This document shows, one piece after another, positions 18,694 through 28,241 of a DNA stretch of 64,000 bases (positions are counted from its first letter, which is position 1; each line of letters begins with the position of its first letter). Under the pieces are notes generated by a model that made no database searches, was not told where the DNA came from, and worked only from the letters and a program-made list of their open reading frames with translations. The stretch lies in NCBI RefSeq assembly GCF_003259335.1, contig NZ_QLLL01000002.1, forward strand, positions 186,001-250,000, read 5' to 3'. The stretch comes from Chitinophaga skermanii (GTDB lineage Bacteria; Bacteroidota; Bacteroidia; Chitinophagales; Chitinophagaceae). A program made the position numbers and the translations under genes.

Positions 18694-19434
18694 CTAAAAT
18701 TCAACCAGCCTATGAAGTCCCGTTTCGAAAGGTTGCTTTTTGATACTTGTATGCAGGTACTCTATGACAGGCTTTATGGGAGGAAAATTTAGGTGATATT
18801 GAAAGGCTGCTTCGTTTCTAAAATGTTCGTATGTAACAAACTGGGTTTTATCTTGCTTGAACTGCGAAAGCTGGTAATTGATCACACCCGGTTCGCTTCG
18901 AAACTTAGGCATGGCTTCATGGTAGATTTTCTTGAAGCGATCTTCTGTACCCGGCTTTGCATCTACAAACAACATAATAGTAAGTGGTTTGTCGGTAGCG
19001 TTCGCCGTTGTTCGCCATTGCTTTTTTGAAACAGGTTCAAGGTCATTCACAAATATCTCTAGGGGCTTTACAGGCAATACGTCTTTAGTAAATGCTGCTA
19101 TTGCTTTGCAAGCTGCAGTGTTCCTAAACCTTTCATACGCCAATTGACTCTTCCACCTTTCAATTACCCATAGTACCTTTGTGTGCCCTTCTTCGTTGTA
19201 GGCTTTTGCCATGATGTTTTGCTCGTTATTAGACGACACCCGTACATAGTTTTTTAATGCCTTTTTCACCTTATCTTGGTTACCTTCTTTTACTTCATAC
19301 TTGGTTATCACCACTACTGTCGAAGGAGATTGCTTACTGGAGTTTTGAGCAGCAGCCTGTAAGTTGCTTAGTCCAACCCATACCATACTGAATAAGATTA
19401 ACTTCAAGGATGAAATAATTGCTTTCTTATGCAT
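18694..19434 (-). CDS. secreted protein with two antibiotic-biosynthesis-monooxygenase (ABM) domains
   Basis: A 246-aa protein with a signal peptide (about residues 1-29), then two ferredoxin-like ABM domains in tandem. The first covers about 38-135 (VVVITKYEVKEGNQDKVKKALKNYV ... WKSQLAYERFRNT). The second covers about 148-240 (LTIMLFVDAKPGTEDRFKKIYHEAMPKF ... VTYEHFRNEAAFQYHL). ABM proteins normally dimerise, and the fusion would give an internal dimer. Cytoplasmic relatives oxidise quinols without cofactors; a secreted fused form is unusual. It lies 7 bases after the hydrolase gene upstream and 52 bases before the DJ-1-like gene, within the six-gene operon. Confidence 0.87.
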   Translation of the reverse strand: MHKKAIISSLKLILFSMVWVGLSNLQAAAQNSSKQSPSTVVVITKYEVKEGNQDKVKKALKNYVRVSSNNEQNIMAKAYNEEGHTKVLWVIERWKSQLAYERFRNTAACKAIAAFTKDVLPVKPLEIFVNDLEPVSKKQWRTTANATDKPLTIMLFVDAKPGTEDRFKKIYHEAMPKFRSEPGVINYQLSQFKQDKTQFVTYEHFRNEAAFQYHLNFPPIKPVIEYLHTSIKKQPFETGLHRLVEF

Positions 19435-19441
19435 GGCTATG

Positions 19442-20254
19442 TTATTGTGCTATTTTCAACAGCAAGGCAGATACTGCTTGTGGCTGTGAAAGGAACGGTG
19501 AATGACTGGTATTTACTGAATAGACATTTTTTATACCGGCTGAAGCAATCATTTTGTCTTGCAAGCTGGGGCTAATAACAATATCATTGGCAGTTTTGAT
19601 ATAGGCTTTGTCAACAGCACCGAAGTTGGCTACAGTTAATGTTACCTTATTGCCGAATGGAATGGCCGGTTCTGGGCGATAATTAGTCATTACCAAATCT
19701 TTCATCGCTGGTGAACCATCACCTATGAAAAGATTCGTCAAGCTTTCCCGTTTTACATCAAGTGTTAAATGATCGGCTGACTCAACAATCTGTGGGCCGA
19801 GTTGAGAGCCAGGGTCTGTCATCGCCAGTTCACCTAGGCTTTGCCCAGATACAGGTATAAATGCACCGATGTATACAAGCTTTTTAATTGTAGCCGGGAC
19901 CTGTTCAGCAACCGTAGTAATGACCATTCCGCCCATACTATGACCTACTAAAATTACTTGTCCGCCTGCCTTTGAAATGGCATCGGTAACCTTGTTTCTA
20001 TATACCTCCAAGCTTATAGTATGCGTAGGCGTTTGATCACTTCCATGCCCGGGCAGTTCTACAACAATTACTTTATTGCCTTTACTTTCCAAATCTGCAC
20101 GTACGGCATCCCAAACATACGGGGCTTGCCATGCACCATGCACCAATACATAGGTGTTGGTTTTGGCATTATTGGAGTCATCATTATTTGTGCAAAACGA
20201 ACAGAAAAAAACAAGCAATATGGTAGAAAGGAGTAACGAAATTATTTTTTTCAT
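19442..20254 (-). CDS. lipoprotein alpha/beta hydrolase (methylesterase/hydroxynitrile-lyase-like)
   Basis: A 270-aa hydrolase with a lipoprotein signal (MKKIISLLLS...FFCSFC). The fold is clear: VLVHGAWQAPYVWDAVRADL, VIVVELPGHGSDQTP, the nucleophile elbow GHSMGG, and a C-terminal NTSHSPFLSQP with the catalytic His. This pattern matches the small plant-methylesterase/EstC group acting on aromatic or small esters. I start at 20254, immediately before the lipoprotein signal; the frame is open 23 codons further without support. It lies in the operon after the carboxymuconolactone-decarboxylase-like gene. Confidence 0.9.
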   Translation of the reverse strand: MKKIISLLLSTILLVFFCSFCTNNDDSNNAKTNTYVLVHGAWQAPYVWDAVRADLESKGNKVIVVELPGHGSDQTPTHTISLEVYRNKVTDAISKAGGQVILVGHSMGGMVITTVAEQVPATIKKLVYIGAFIPVSGQSLGELAMTDPGSQLGPQIVESADHLTLDVKRESLTNLFIGDGSPAMKDLVMTNYRPEPAIPFGNKVTLTVANFGAVDKAYIKTANDIVISPSLQDKMIASAGIKNVYSVNTSHSPFLSQPQAVSALLLKIAQ

Positions 20255-20324
20255 ATTAATGAAATTAATGGTGAAAGAGAGCGCCGATTTCATAGCTATT
20301 TTTCGGCTATTGCGATGATCCAAA

Positions 20325-20897
20325 CTATTCAGTATCGCCAGGGGCAGCTATATCAAATCCATTCAATAGGGTCGCTATCAAACTATACCCACCCACCAAG
20401 AAGAATAGTTCTGCTACACCTGCTTGGCCTAAGAGATGCACCGCTAATTGATAAGTAGCTGTAGGTACAATACGCCCACTAACGAGCGAACGAGCAATAT
20501 CGTGTGCAACACACTCCTCGGCAGCTAATCCATGGGGACTACCTCCAGCGGCCAATGTAGAAATAACACGGGAAGGGATACCAAACGCTTCGGCCATAAT
20601 TTCATGTGCATACAGTTCGAAGCGAGCACCTAACTTTCCGCCCACCGTAAGTATAGCCACTTCACGCACCGTTTTAGGAAGTGTTGCATGCTGATCCAAA
20701 GCGCGCAGAAAAGTTAATGCTGGCACTCCAAACTGCGGGTATTGCAGCAAAGGAGGAAATGGCCCTAACAATGCACCATCACTGTCCATCATATTTACTT
20801 GGCCTTGACTATGACCTACCAACTTGGCTATTTCATCATGTACATACCGTACATCAGGAGGAAGGTCATTTGGCGGTATTGGTTTAATACGCATCAC
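20325..20897 (-). CDS. carboxymuconolactone-decarboxylase-family protein
   Basis: A 190-aa protein with the CMD fold: LRALDQHATLPKTVREVAILTVGGKLGARFELYAHEIMAEAFGIPSRVISTLAAGG. The AhpD-type CxxC peroxidatic pair is absent (the corresponding stretch reads FELYAHEIMA), so this is of the cofactor-free decarboxylase or uncharacterised branch rather than an alkylhydroperoxidase. It has no signal peptide, unlike three of its operon neighbours. It lies 12 bases downstream of the cupin stop. Two adjacent Met codons open the frame; either may be used. Confidence 0.88.
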   Translation of the reverse strand: MMRIKPIPPNDLPPDVRYVHDEIAKLVGHSQGQVNMMDSDGALLGPFPPLLQYPQFGVPALTFLRALDQHATLPKTVREVAILTVGGKLGARFELYAHEIMAEAFGIPSRVISTLAAGGSPHGLAAEECVAHDIARSLVSGRIVPTATYQLAVHLLGQAGVAELFFLVGGYSLIATLLNGFDIAAPGDTE

Positions 20898-20909
20898 GAA
20901 TATTTCAGT

Positions 20910-21488
20910 TTAAGCAAGATCACCGGCATATTGCCCAGCGATTAAGATGAAAGCCATTCGGCAAATTTTACCTGAACGATTAGCCCAAGCGTGATTTGTT
21001 CCACATTGAATAACAATGTCACCCGCTTTAATAATCGATTCTGTACGGTCTAACACCAGTGTTATTTCTCCTGCTAATACAATTCCATAATCAAGCGTTT
21101 GCGTTCTATGCATAAGTGGGTGTGGCGCGCCTTCTGCAGCCGTAGAAGCCTTTTCATCGCCCATCGCGCTGAATTTAGATGCAGCATCAGTTCCTGTTAG
21201 CTTGCGAATCTCTTCTCCCTCTGGCGGGAACTCGATAATGCGCATTCTTGTACCATTTTTGGGAGGTGGTAATACCAATCCATTTTCAGCCGGCTCTTCT
21301 GAATAGGCTTGAATAATAACAGGTGTTTCCAATGTGTGCCATACTTCGAAAAATGTAGGGCCACCGGGGCCACCTACTAATTGTGTATGCACAGGCGGTG
21401 CATCGGAAATAATAATGGCTTTTCCATCAGCATCATGCCCTGTCACAATGCGTCTAAAACTTGTTGGTTGCTGGTTCATGGTCATCAT
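20910..21488 (-). CDS. cupin-domain protein
   Basis: A 192-aa cytoplasmic protein with a C-terminal cupin barrel: TQTLDYGIVLAGEITLVLDRTESIIKAGDIVIQCGTNHAWANRSG. The metal-binding set is partly changed: the first motif has MHRTQTLDYG and the second has CGTNHAW with one clear His. The N-terminal half (RRIVTGHDADGKAIIISDAPP, FFEVWHT) is typical of a widespread cupin group fused to a second degenerate cupin. The starting ATG lies one base after the preceding stop, so translation is likely coupled. The function may be a dioxygenase or small-molecule binding; not resolvable here. Confidence 0.88.
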   Translation of the reverse strand: MMTMNQQPTSFRRIVTGHDADGKAIIISDAPPVHTQLVGGPGGPTFFEVWHTLETPVIIQAYSEEPAENGLVLPPPKNGTRMRIIEFPPEGEEIRKLTGTDAASKFSAMGDEKASTAAEGAPHPLMHRTQTLDYGIVLAGEITLVLDRTESIIKAGDIVIQCGTNHAWANRSGKICRMAFILIAGQYAGDLA

Positions 21489-21489
21489 T

Positions 21490-21723
21490 TTAATTGTTCC
21501 CAGGTTTTTTAAATACATATACGCCGAGGTAGTGAAATAGAACGCCAATTGCCCATGCAGGGGTCGACCATAATGGCCACGGGTATGTAGTATCTGTTAG
21601 ATACCATACCAGCCAAATTACCGGTGTAGCTAACAGGAATACCATTAAATGGATTTTGAATCCTTTTGCGGTTTGGGCAGGAGTTGAAGTGGCCCATTGG
21701 TTTGATTGTGTCATGCGAATCAT
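21490..21723 (-). CDS. small 2TM-domain membrane protein
   Basis: A 77-aa protein with two hydrophobic helices (HLMVFLLATPVIWLVWYLT and WAIGVLFHYLGVYVF) joined by a short Pro/Trp-rich loop, typical of the 2TM domain family found near Bacteroidota signalling genes. It is the first gene of the six-gene operon. A second in-frame Met three codons in (21714) is an equally possible start and would sit better downstream of the sigma54-like promoter at 21737-21752. Confidence 0.8.
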   Translation of the reverse strand: MIRMTQSNQWATSTPAQTAKGFKIHLMVFLLATPVIWLVWYLTDTTYPWPLWSTPAWAIGVLFHYLGVYVFKKPGNN

Positions 21724-21736
21724 TTAGATCCAGGGA

Positions 21737-21752
21737 GGCTATTTGCATGCCA
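21737..21752 (-). promoter_or_regulatory. candidate sigma54 promoter of the six-gene operon
   Basis: On the minus strand TGGCATGCAAATAGCC fits GG-N10-GC, with a -24 box TGGCATG (consensus TGGCACG) and a -12 box TAGC (consensus TTGC). Predicted initiation near 21727 lies just before the first gene. The adjacent regulator is a sigma54 activator. Confidence 0.5.
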
Positions 21753-21860
21753 TACAATCGAAGTGACGAGAACGGAGAAACGGGTTGCAGGTAATACTTT
21801 GAAAATCATACAATCCGCTATATAATGCGTGGTTACGAGAAAACGAATGGGCAGTATGTA

Positions 21861-21907
21861 CACCCGAAAATTTCGGGTGTGCCATATTATATCTCCGAAA
21901 ATTTCGG
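21861..21907. promoter_or_regulatory. paired palindromes, candidate activator-binding sites
   Basis: The 13-base palindrome CCGAAAATTTCGG occurs at 21864-21876 (arms extended to nine bases, 21861-21879) and again at 21895-21907. Centres are 31 bases apart, three helical turns, and lie about 143 and 174 bases upstream of the predicted sigma54 start site. This matches normal spacing for upstream activator sequences. No T-run follows either hairpin, which argues against a terminator for the regulator gene. Confidence 0.6.
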
Positions 21908-21928
21908 GGCTTTTGTAATGTTCATGCA

Positions 21929-23893
21929 TTAGGGTTCAGTGGAACCGGTGAAATCTTGCCTATTAATTTGCAGCTTTGCCATTTTGGATTCAAGAGTACT
22001 AGGTTTTATGTTTAATAGTGCTGCAGCACCTCCTACTCCGCGTATACGACCTTTTGTTTTCTTTAAGCAGGCCGTAATATATTCTCTTTCCGTTTGTTGT
22101 TGAATATGTTTTACCTGTTCGAAAGTATTGACCATTTCGTTCGCTATAATTCCCGGGGAAGCTCCATGAAAGCTCCGCATTAATTCTAACTTTGATTTAC
22201 CATCGTTAAGCACAACAGATTGCTCTATAATATTTTCAAGTTCGCGAATATTACCGGGCCAATGATAAGCATACATCTTCTCCATCATACTATCGGTAAT
22301 CCCGTTGAAAGGCTTATTTAATGAATGGCAAAATTTTTGTGCAAAATAATTGGCTAAAGGCGCTATGTCCGTTTTCCGTTCACGTAATGGTGGTAGTGTA
22401 AGTGGAAACACATTCAGCCTATAATACAGATCCAATCGAAAATTTTGTGCTGCTATTTCTTGCTCTAAATTTCGATTGGTAGCTGCTACGATGCGCACAT
22501 TTATTTTTACGGTTGTACTACCTCCAACATATTCGATTTCTCTTTCCTGCAATACGCGCAATAGTTTAACCTGCATGCTTAGAGGCAATTCACCAATCTC
22601 ATCTAAAAATATAGTTCCCCCATCTGCCAGTTCAAACTTACCCTTCCTCTTTTCAATAGCCCCCGTAAATGCACCCTTCTCATGCCCAAACAATTCCGAC
22701 TCTATTAATGTAGCTGGAATGGCTGCACAATTCACCTTTATAAAGGGTGCATTTTTCCTTGGCGACAATTTATGGATGGCTTGTGCTACACCTTCCTTAC
22801 CGGTTCCACTTTCACCCAAAATAAGCACAGAAGTATTATAAGGCGCCACCTGTGCGGCCAAATCCAATGCCGATAACAACAAATGATGGTTGCCAATAAT
22901 ATCCTTAAACAGTTTGTTTTCCGTCACTTCACCTCGCTTCTTCTTACTAGTAGCAGACTGGAGCATAGAAGATGTTGAAGCATATACCGTTTTACCCGCT
23001 AACTCTTCCAAGCAAATCTTCAAGCGGTTCAATAATGCTATATGTTCTTTGTGATAGATATTGATTTGACGACTATAGAAATAATAATGTACCGATAATC
23101 CATACCCAAGCGACAAAGGAAATACGAGATAAGATTGCATACGCAACCACTCCATCAGTTTTCTTTGCAGCAAATTATTTACAACATTCCCTGTCATCCC
23201 GTAAGTATAAATATTAGCATGATTGTCGAACACACTATTCTCCATAATACCTTGCAACCCGGTCTTCGATAATCCTGCTATGTTCTCCAACTCCTTTTCT
23301 CCAATAAACTGGTATTCGTCGAACCCTGTACGCAAATAACCTATGTCAGTAAATTGTTGTGCATCCATCGGCCTCATCCCACTTACAATAAAATCGAACG
23401 GTATATATGGTTGTAAAACCTTGGCCATTTTGCATAAAGATTGCTGGGCATCCAGCCCTTCATTCATTATTTCCGCAATGCTTTTTTGCAACTGCTCTTC
23501 ACGTCTCCATTTCGACTCAAAGCTATGCTGATGTAAGTACCAAGCAATTTCCAAGGCAACAAGCAAGTCTTTTTCCCGCACCGGCTTCACAAGAAAACCG
23601 TATGGTTCAGTTGTTTTCGCCTCTTCCAGTATGGCTTGGTTAGCATAAGCCGATAAGAAAATAAAAGGAATATGACCGGCCCTTAATTGCCGTGCAATAT
23701 CAATGCCCGATAACTTACCTTTTAACTTTATATCAAGTAATACTAAGTCGAGGTCATTTTGTTCTATATATTCTTGTGCTTCTTTTGCTGAAGCCGCAAT
23801 ACCGCGTACTGTATAACCAGCCACCTCTAAAATTAATTGAAGGTTGTTGGCAACAATAAATTCATCCTCAACGATCAATATCTTTTTACTCAT
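21929..23893 (-). CDS. NtrC-type sigma54-activator response regulator
   Basis: A 654-aa regulator. The receiver domain is at 1-115 with phospho-acceptor D54 ([10 protein letters not shown]). A GAF-like middle region covers about 130-300. The AAA+ sigma54-interaction domain (~325-560) has Walker A GESGTGKE (360-367), the sigma54-contact loop GAFTGA (407-412) and Walker B GGTIFLDE (425-432). A Fis-type helix-turn-helix lies at about 605-645 ([21 protein letters not shown]). The extra middle sensor region makes it longer than classical NtrC (~470 aa). Its start overlaps the kinase stop by eight bases. The enzyme operon lying 205 bases downstream on the same strand is its probable target. Confidence 0.95.
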   Translation of the reverse strand: MSKKILIVEDEFIVANNLQLILEVAGYTVRGIAASAKEAQEYIEQNDLDLVLLDIKLKGKLSGIDIARQLRAGHIPFIFLSAYANQAILEEAKTTEPYGFLVKPVREKDLLVALEIAWYLHQHSFESKWRREEQLQKSIAEIMNEGLDAQQSLCKMAKVLQPYIPFDFIVSGMRPMDAQQFTDIGYLRTGFDEYQFIGEKELENIAGLSKTGLQGIMENSVFDNHANIYTYGMTGNVVNNLLQRKLMEWLRMQSYLVFPLSLGYGLSVHYYFYSRQINIYHKEHIALLNRLKICLEELAGKTVYASTSSMLQSATSKKKRGEVTENKLFKDIIGNHHLLLSALDLAAQVAPYNTSVLILGESGTGKEGVAQAIHKLSPRKNAPFIKVNCAAIPATLIESELFGHEKGAFTGAIEKRKGKFELADGGTIFLDEIGELPLSMQVKLLRVLQEREIEYVGGSTTVKINVRIVAATNRNLEQEIAAQNFRLDLYYRLNVFPLTLPPLRERKTDIAPLANYFAQKFCHSLNKPFNGITDSMMEKMYAYHWPGNIRELENIIEQSVVLNDGKSKLELMRSFHGASPGIIANEMVNTFEQVKHIQQQTEREYITACLKKTKGRIRGVGGAAALLNIKPSTLESKMAKLQINRQDFTGSTEP

Positions 23894-26318
23894 ACGATAA
23901 GTTATTAGAAGTACTAAACAAGATCGATATATGCAAACCTTGGTTATTTTCGATATTGAAAACCCCGTCTAATTGCTTGGTGAGTCCTCTCATTAAAGTA
24001 AATCCTAATGCGCCTTGCTTAACCAGGTTCATATCGGACGGTAAACCAATGCCATTATCAGCAATATGCAGCAATAAATGATCGGGATCATGATGTTGTA
24101 AACTAATTTTTACGACACCTTGTTGCTGCCCCGGAAATGCATATTTTATGGCATTTACAATGGCTTCGTTGATAATAAGGCCTAAAGGAATAGCTTTGGA
24201 TACGTCGAGCTTTAAAGGTTCAATATCTTGTTCAATTACTGTACGATGACTAAAATCGAAGCTATCCTGCAAGTAACTTATGAGCTCGTCGATATAACGA
24301 GGCATATCGATAAAAGATGTATTCTCGGATTGATATAACTTTTGGTGAATGAGGGAGATGGCTTGCACCCTTCGTTGACTATCGTTAATAGCTGTTAACG
24401 CTGCACTATTATCAATGTACCTGGATTGAGAATCTAGCAAGCTCATGATAATCTGTAAGTTGTTCTTCACCCGGTGATGAATTTCTTTCAGTAGCCATTC
24501 TTTATCATCCAGCAGGTCTTGTAACTGAATATTCTTTAGGGTGATAATTTGATTACTCTTTTGTTTCAACCTATTCTGCCGGTATAATAATAAAGCAATG
24601 ATAGCTACCGCACCAATTCCTCCCAACGTTAAATTCTTGACCAGTTTTGATTGTTGAGCTTGTTGATTTAATGCTATAAGCTGGGCTTCTTTTTCCCGTG
24701 TTTCATACATGACTTGGAGTTCTTCTGCTTGCCGTATTTTATTGACCCTATAATTAGAATCCAATAGTTTAGTATATTCCTTATAATGGGCTATGACGGC
24801 CTTATAATTCCCCAAGGCCGAATCAGTTGCGATGAGTAAATGATAACCCCATAGATCGTTCATCAGCGCATGATGCCCATACGATTGTATCGTTGCATTT
24901 TTTTCAAGATATGATTTAGCTATACGAAATTGTCCTCGTTTCAAATAAAGTTCTGCATAACGTTGGTTCACGCCCGCTCTTCTAAAGGGGCCGCGTACAG
25001 CCTCTGCCAATGTTTCAAGAGAATCCATCTTTTTGATATGTATTTCAGCTGAATCAAACTTATTTAGATTTAAATAGCACGTAGATAGCATGTTTTGATA
25101 AAAGAATTGGTCGGCAACACTGGCAAGTGGGTTCACCTTTTTTGAGATGTTCGAAACAAAAGTGAGCGCTTCATTTGCACGACCTTCATTATTCATTCGT
25201 TCTACAACAATATTCAAAACATTATAGACCGCTGGATTACGATCGATTACAAATCGTTGCGTTGCTTTTAATGCCATATCATACCCTTCTTCCTGCCGTC
25301 CCTCCGAAGTATACAAAATAGCCAGCCTTCCATAAAATAGGCCCCAACCAATACTATCACGACAGTTTTCCGCTACTTTAATGGTTTGATGCGTATAGCG
25401 TAAAGGTTCACCAAATTTGCCTTGGTACATTGTTACGTTGGCAAGCGCTTCTGTGTTATAATGAGTATAGGGGTAATGAATTGATTCCTCTAATGAAAGA
25501 GCCTTATAGAATAAGTCATATGCCTTAGATTGTTTGCCAATAACTGTTAAAAGGTAACCTAGGTCGGTCAATACGTTAATCTCACCTTCGATATCTCCAA
25601 TGCTGTGATAAATATCGGCCGCTTGTTGTAGATCTTGTATTTTTCTTTGGAATGTAGCTTGTTGGGTGGCCGTATAAATACCACGATAGGCCATAGCTCT
25701 TGCTTCCGTTTCTTTATCACCCGCTTGTTTGCATTGGAGAAGAAGTTGATGATAGATAGAATCACCTTTAGGATCGTTTACTTGTAGGTATATTTTCCCC
25801 AACAGGCAGAGCGCTGTACGTTGCCACTTTCCTTCTTTTTGGGTTTTACTTTCCTTAATAGCCGCCTGTAGAAAATATGCCGTACTATCTCTATAACGGG
25901 TATATGCACTGGGTTGAAATGCGTAATAAGCACCTAGTAGTAAGAGAGTTTGCAGTCGCCTTTTGCCATTGGTGGATGCAAGTAAGCGAATACCTAGATT
26001 GGGATCAGCCCGATCGAACCAAGCAGATTGTTCACGCAACTTTTCATCAGCAAATCCTTCTGCCAATAAAGCAAACCTACTTAATCCAAGGTAACGGCTA
26101 GCTATTATTAAGCAGCTATCTTGATCGGTTTGTGCCTCCTTGGAAATGTATAAATAAGTGGAACTTAACCACAAGTTCAGCCGCTGCCACGAAGCTTTAT
26201 CCCTACTTGGTGGATAATACGAATATGAAGTAGTTGCAGCGAAAGAAGTAGATGGGGATTTAGCATGCGATGATGCTATTAGTCCTAAGAGCATAACAAT
26301 AAGAACTACTCTTGACAT
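23886..26318 (-). CDS. TPR-containing sensor histidine kinase (HisKA_2 type)
   Basis: An 810-aa sensor. After a signal peptide ([10 protein letters not shown]...SSHAKS) comes a periplasmic region of about 500 residues made of TPR-like helical repeats. One transmembrane helix ([17 protein letters not shown], about 563-579) follows, then a cytoplasmic HisKA_2 kinase core with phospho-acceptor motif [20 protein letters not shown]. The ATPase domain has [12 protein letters not shown] (N-box) and DNGIGLP. Bacteroidota kinases of this layout are frequent, but pairing with a sigma54-activator regulator is less usual. It overlaps the regulator gene by eight bases, so they form one operon. Confidence 0.94.
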   Translation of the reverse strand: MSRVVLIVMLLGLIASSHAKSPSTSFAATTSYSYYPPSRDKASWQRLNLWLSSTYLYISKEAQTDQDSCLIIASRYLGLSRFALLAEGFADEKLREQSAWFDRADPNLGIRLLASTNGKRRLQTLLLLGAYYAFQPSAYTRYRDSTAYFLQAAIKESKTQKEGKWQRTALCLLGKIYLQVNDPKGDSIYHQLLLQCKQAGDKETEARAMAYRGIYTATQQATFQRKIQDLQQAADIYHSIGDIEGEINVLTDLGYLLTVIGKQSKAYDLFYKALSLEESIHYPYTHYNTEALANVTMYQGKFGEPLRYTHQTIKVAENCRDSIGWGLFYGRLAILYTSEGRQEEGYDMALKATQRFVIDRNPAVYNVLNIVVERMNNEGRANEALTFVSNISKKVNPLASVADQFFYQNMLSTCYLNLNKFDSAEIHIKKMDSLETLAEAVRGPFRRAGVNQRYAELYLKRGQFRIAKSYLEKNATIQSYGHHALMNDLWGYHLLIATDSALGNYKAVIAHYKEYTKLLDSNYRVNKIRQAEELQVMYETREKEAQLIALNQQAQQSKLVKNLTLGGIGAVAIIALLLYRQNRLKQKSNQIITLKNIQLQDLLDDKEWLLKEIHHRVKNNLQIIMSLLDSQSRYIDNSAALTAINDSQRRVQAISLIHQKLYQSENTSFIDMPRYIDELISYLQDSFDFSHRTVIEQDIEPLKLDVSKAIPLGLIINEAIVNAIKYAFPGQQQGVVKISLQHHDPDHLLLHIADNGIGLPSDMNLVKQGALGFTLMRGLTKQLDGVFNIENNQGLHISILFSTSNNLSYE

Positions 26319-26559
26319 ACGTAAATTTTAGCGTGATTTGGTTGGATGGGTCGACCAAGAGATCTACCAGGTTTTCATCTCCTCTAATTTAACAAATTCA
26401 TTGGTGACGCCAAAGTCAATGTTCAACCAACTGTTCGAATTGTTACTGCTTTTACCTTGTAAAAGCACAAAGTGCTTTACTCCTATTAAGCTATTACTAT
26501 GGCTTTACCCAACTATAAACCACTTTAAGTAAGTGAGTTAGATATGCCAACAAAGTCAA

Positions 26560-26593
26560 CAAGCTAGTGATATAATATGCTATCACTAGCTTG
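26560..26593. repeat. perfect 13-base inverted repeat
   Basis: Arms CAAGCTAGTGATA (26560-26572) and TATCACTAGCTTG (26581-26593) around an 8-base AT-rich centre. There is no T-run on either side, so it resembles an operator more than a terminator. Confidence 0.7.
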
Positions 26594-26608
26594 CTAAATA
26601 ACTTCGAT

Positions 26609-26642
26609 AAAAAGGCTTTGATACAATTATCAAAGCCTTTTT
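26609..26642 (-). terminator. terminator of the efflux operon
   Basis: Perfect 15-base arms AAAAAGGCTTTGATA / TATCAAAGCCTTTTT with a four-base loop, eight bases past the end of the MFS gene on the minus strand. T-runs exist on both strands. Confidence 0.92.
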
Positions 26643-26649
26643 ATGCTTC

Positions 26650-28239
26650 CTAATAGGGTATTGTTCCCTTCTTCAATCTAACAAGTACCTTTTGCAACTT
26701 TGGTAAAAAAAGCAGTATTATAATAACACTCATTACACCAATTAGCATTACATCATAGTAATCGCGGGTTGCACGTGCCAATATTTGTTGGCTAACAAGT
26801 TTATTAAAATATGTTCCCGCTGCTGCTTTTGCCGTATACATATCATTGCCAGCATGTACATATTGGTTTTGAATATCCTGCATGGTGATCGCTAGTTGTG
26901 GATTCGTTTCAGTTAAAGATGCGCGTAGCTTTTCCCTTACAGCGGATTTAGTAAATAATTGAATTTCATTATTCAATGCTAAGCTAGCTGTAAAACCTGT
27001 AAACCGCGCGAATATACCAACAAGCGATGCATTGAACGCTATCTTCGGTGGTGCTGAAGAACCGGTAAAGGTTACAATGGGAACAAATAAAACACCTGTT
27101 GCTACACCATAAATAAACATGGGCAAAATAAAATCCATAGTTTCTCCTTGCACGGAAACAAATAGTATCATATAACCATAATACAATGCCATTATTCCAA
27201 ATCCTACGATAATTGTCCTTATTAAATTATATCCCATCAATACAAACCGGGCGGTAACAAACATACTTAGTACTGTTCCAACAATAATAGCGCTCCATAT
27301 AGGGATCGTACTTAGCGGATCATTCCCTATAATTACTTCAAGATAACCATAAGCCAAACCAGTGCTTCCTTTGAAAATATAAAAAGTAAATAGCAAAAGC
27401 AGGCCCATAACAAAATTCTTCGCGGTAAATACTTGGAGGTTAATTAAGGGTCGTTTCAATTTCGATTCCCTACTTACAAACAGTACCAGCATAAGTAAGT
27501 TGCTTATACTAAGTAAGCAAATTAAAGGACTATCGAACCAACCTAATTGCCGACCATAGATCAAAATGTATCCAAGTATCAAAACAAAAGACACATAGAA
27601 CAAGTAACCCCACCAATCAACTTGGTACAATGGTATCTTCTTCGTAAATCTCGCATGGCCGTTCATTGTCAACAATACAACAATAGCAAGGATAATGAGT
27701 AATAGATTAAACCAATAAAATAGCCAATTGAAGTCGTAATGATTAAGAACCACACTTGCGCAAATAGCATAAAAGGGAACGGAAATTTGTATACTGCCAT
27801 ATAGCAAACTATACCCAATCACCCGGGCTCGCGTAGTTTTTAACCGGGGAAAAGTAAGCTGCAATACAATGCCCGACATCAATGCACAAGTAATTCCTTG
27901 CACGAACTGGCAAACAACAAAAAGCGTCCAATCCTTCAAATAGAAACAGGCTACAGCACACACCACGTTAACAGCAAGTGCTATCAATAAGTATTTCTTA
28001 GGTGCGAAATATTTTACTAGTCGAAAATCTAATGCTAAGAAAGCTACGGTTGAACCATAGATAACCACCATCGCATATTGTACATCGGTAGGTTGTACAC
28101 CATAATAGCCCATTACTGTAATTGGACTGCTAAACAAGGCGAAGCCGAATAAGCTGGTCATAAGAATCGCAAATATTATAGCCCTAGCCATCCATTCTGT
28201 TACCCATGATTTGAAAACCGGGATTTTATGTGCTTCCAT
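26650..28239 (-). CDS. MFS efflux transporter, EmrB-like (DHA2 group)
   Basis: A 529-aa inner-membrane transporter with about 14 hydrophobic helices, as expected for the DHA2/EmrB-QacA drug:proton antiporters. The N-terminal FGFALFSSPITVMGYYGVQPTDVQYAMVVIYGSTVAFLALDFRLVKYFAPKK region holds the loop after helix 2. It lies two bases after a HlyD/EmrA-like adaptor and downstream of a TolC-like gene, so the three proteins should form a tripartite pump across both membranes. Substrates are probably hydrophobic drugs or lipid-like compounds; specificity is not readable. It ends at a strong terminator. Confidence 0.9.
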   Translation of the reverse strand: MEAHKIPVFKSWVTEWMARAIIFAILMTSLFGFALFSSPITVMGYYGVQPTDVQYAMVVIYGSTVAFLALDFRLVKYFAPKKYLLIALAVNVVCAVACFYLKDWTLFVVCQFVQGITCALMSGIVLQLTFPRLKTTRARVIGYSLLYGSIQISVPFYAICASVVLNHYDFNWLFYWFNLLLIILAIVVLLTMNGHARFTKKIPLYQVDWWGYLFYVSFVLILGYILIYGRQLGWFDSPLICLLSISNLLMLVLFVSRESKLKRPLINLQVFTAKNFVMGLLLLFTFYIFKGSTGLAYGYLEVIIGNDPLSTIPIWSAIIVGTVLSMFVTARFVLMGYNLIRTIIVGFGIMALYYGYMILFVSVQGETMDFILPMFIYGVATGVLFVPIVTFTGSSAPPKIAFNASLVGIFARFTGFTASLALNNEIQLFTKSAVREKLRASLTETNPQLAITMQDIQNQYVHAGNDMYTAKAAAGTYFNKLVSQQILARATRDYYDVMLIGVMSVIIILLFLPKLQKVLVRLKKGTIPY

Positions 28240-28241
28240 GA

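Larger units (their letters stand above)
26319..26649. other. 331-base intergenic region with stacked inverted repeats
   Basis: No gene is supported. It carries three dyad elements: overlapping, mutually exclusive hairpins at 26447-26478, a perfect 13-base inverted repeat at 26560-26593, and the terminator of the efflux operon at 26609-26642. Since the kinase gene starts at 26318 on the minus strand, the first two fall in its promoter or leader. Confidence 0.7.

Noticed and set aside
21861..21907. Palindromes as terminators of the regulator gene
   Set aside because: No T-run follows either hairpin on the minus strand; two identical sites three helical turns apart suit operators better.
21720..21929. 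69-codon minus-strand frame between the regulator and the 2TM gene
   Set aside because: It spans the palindromes and the sigma54-like promoter and has no protein-like features.
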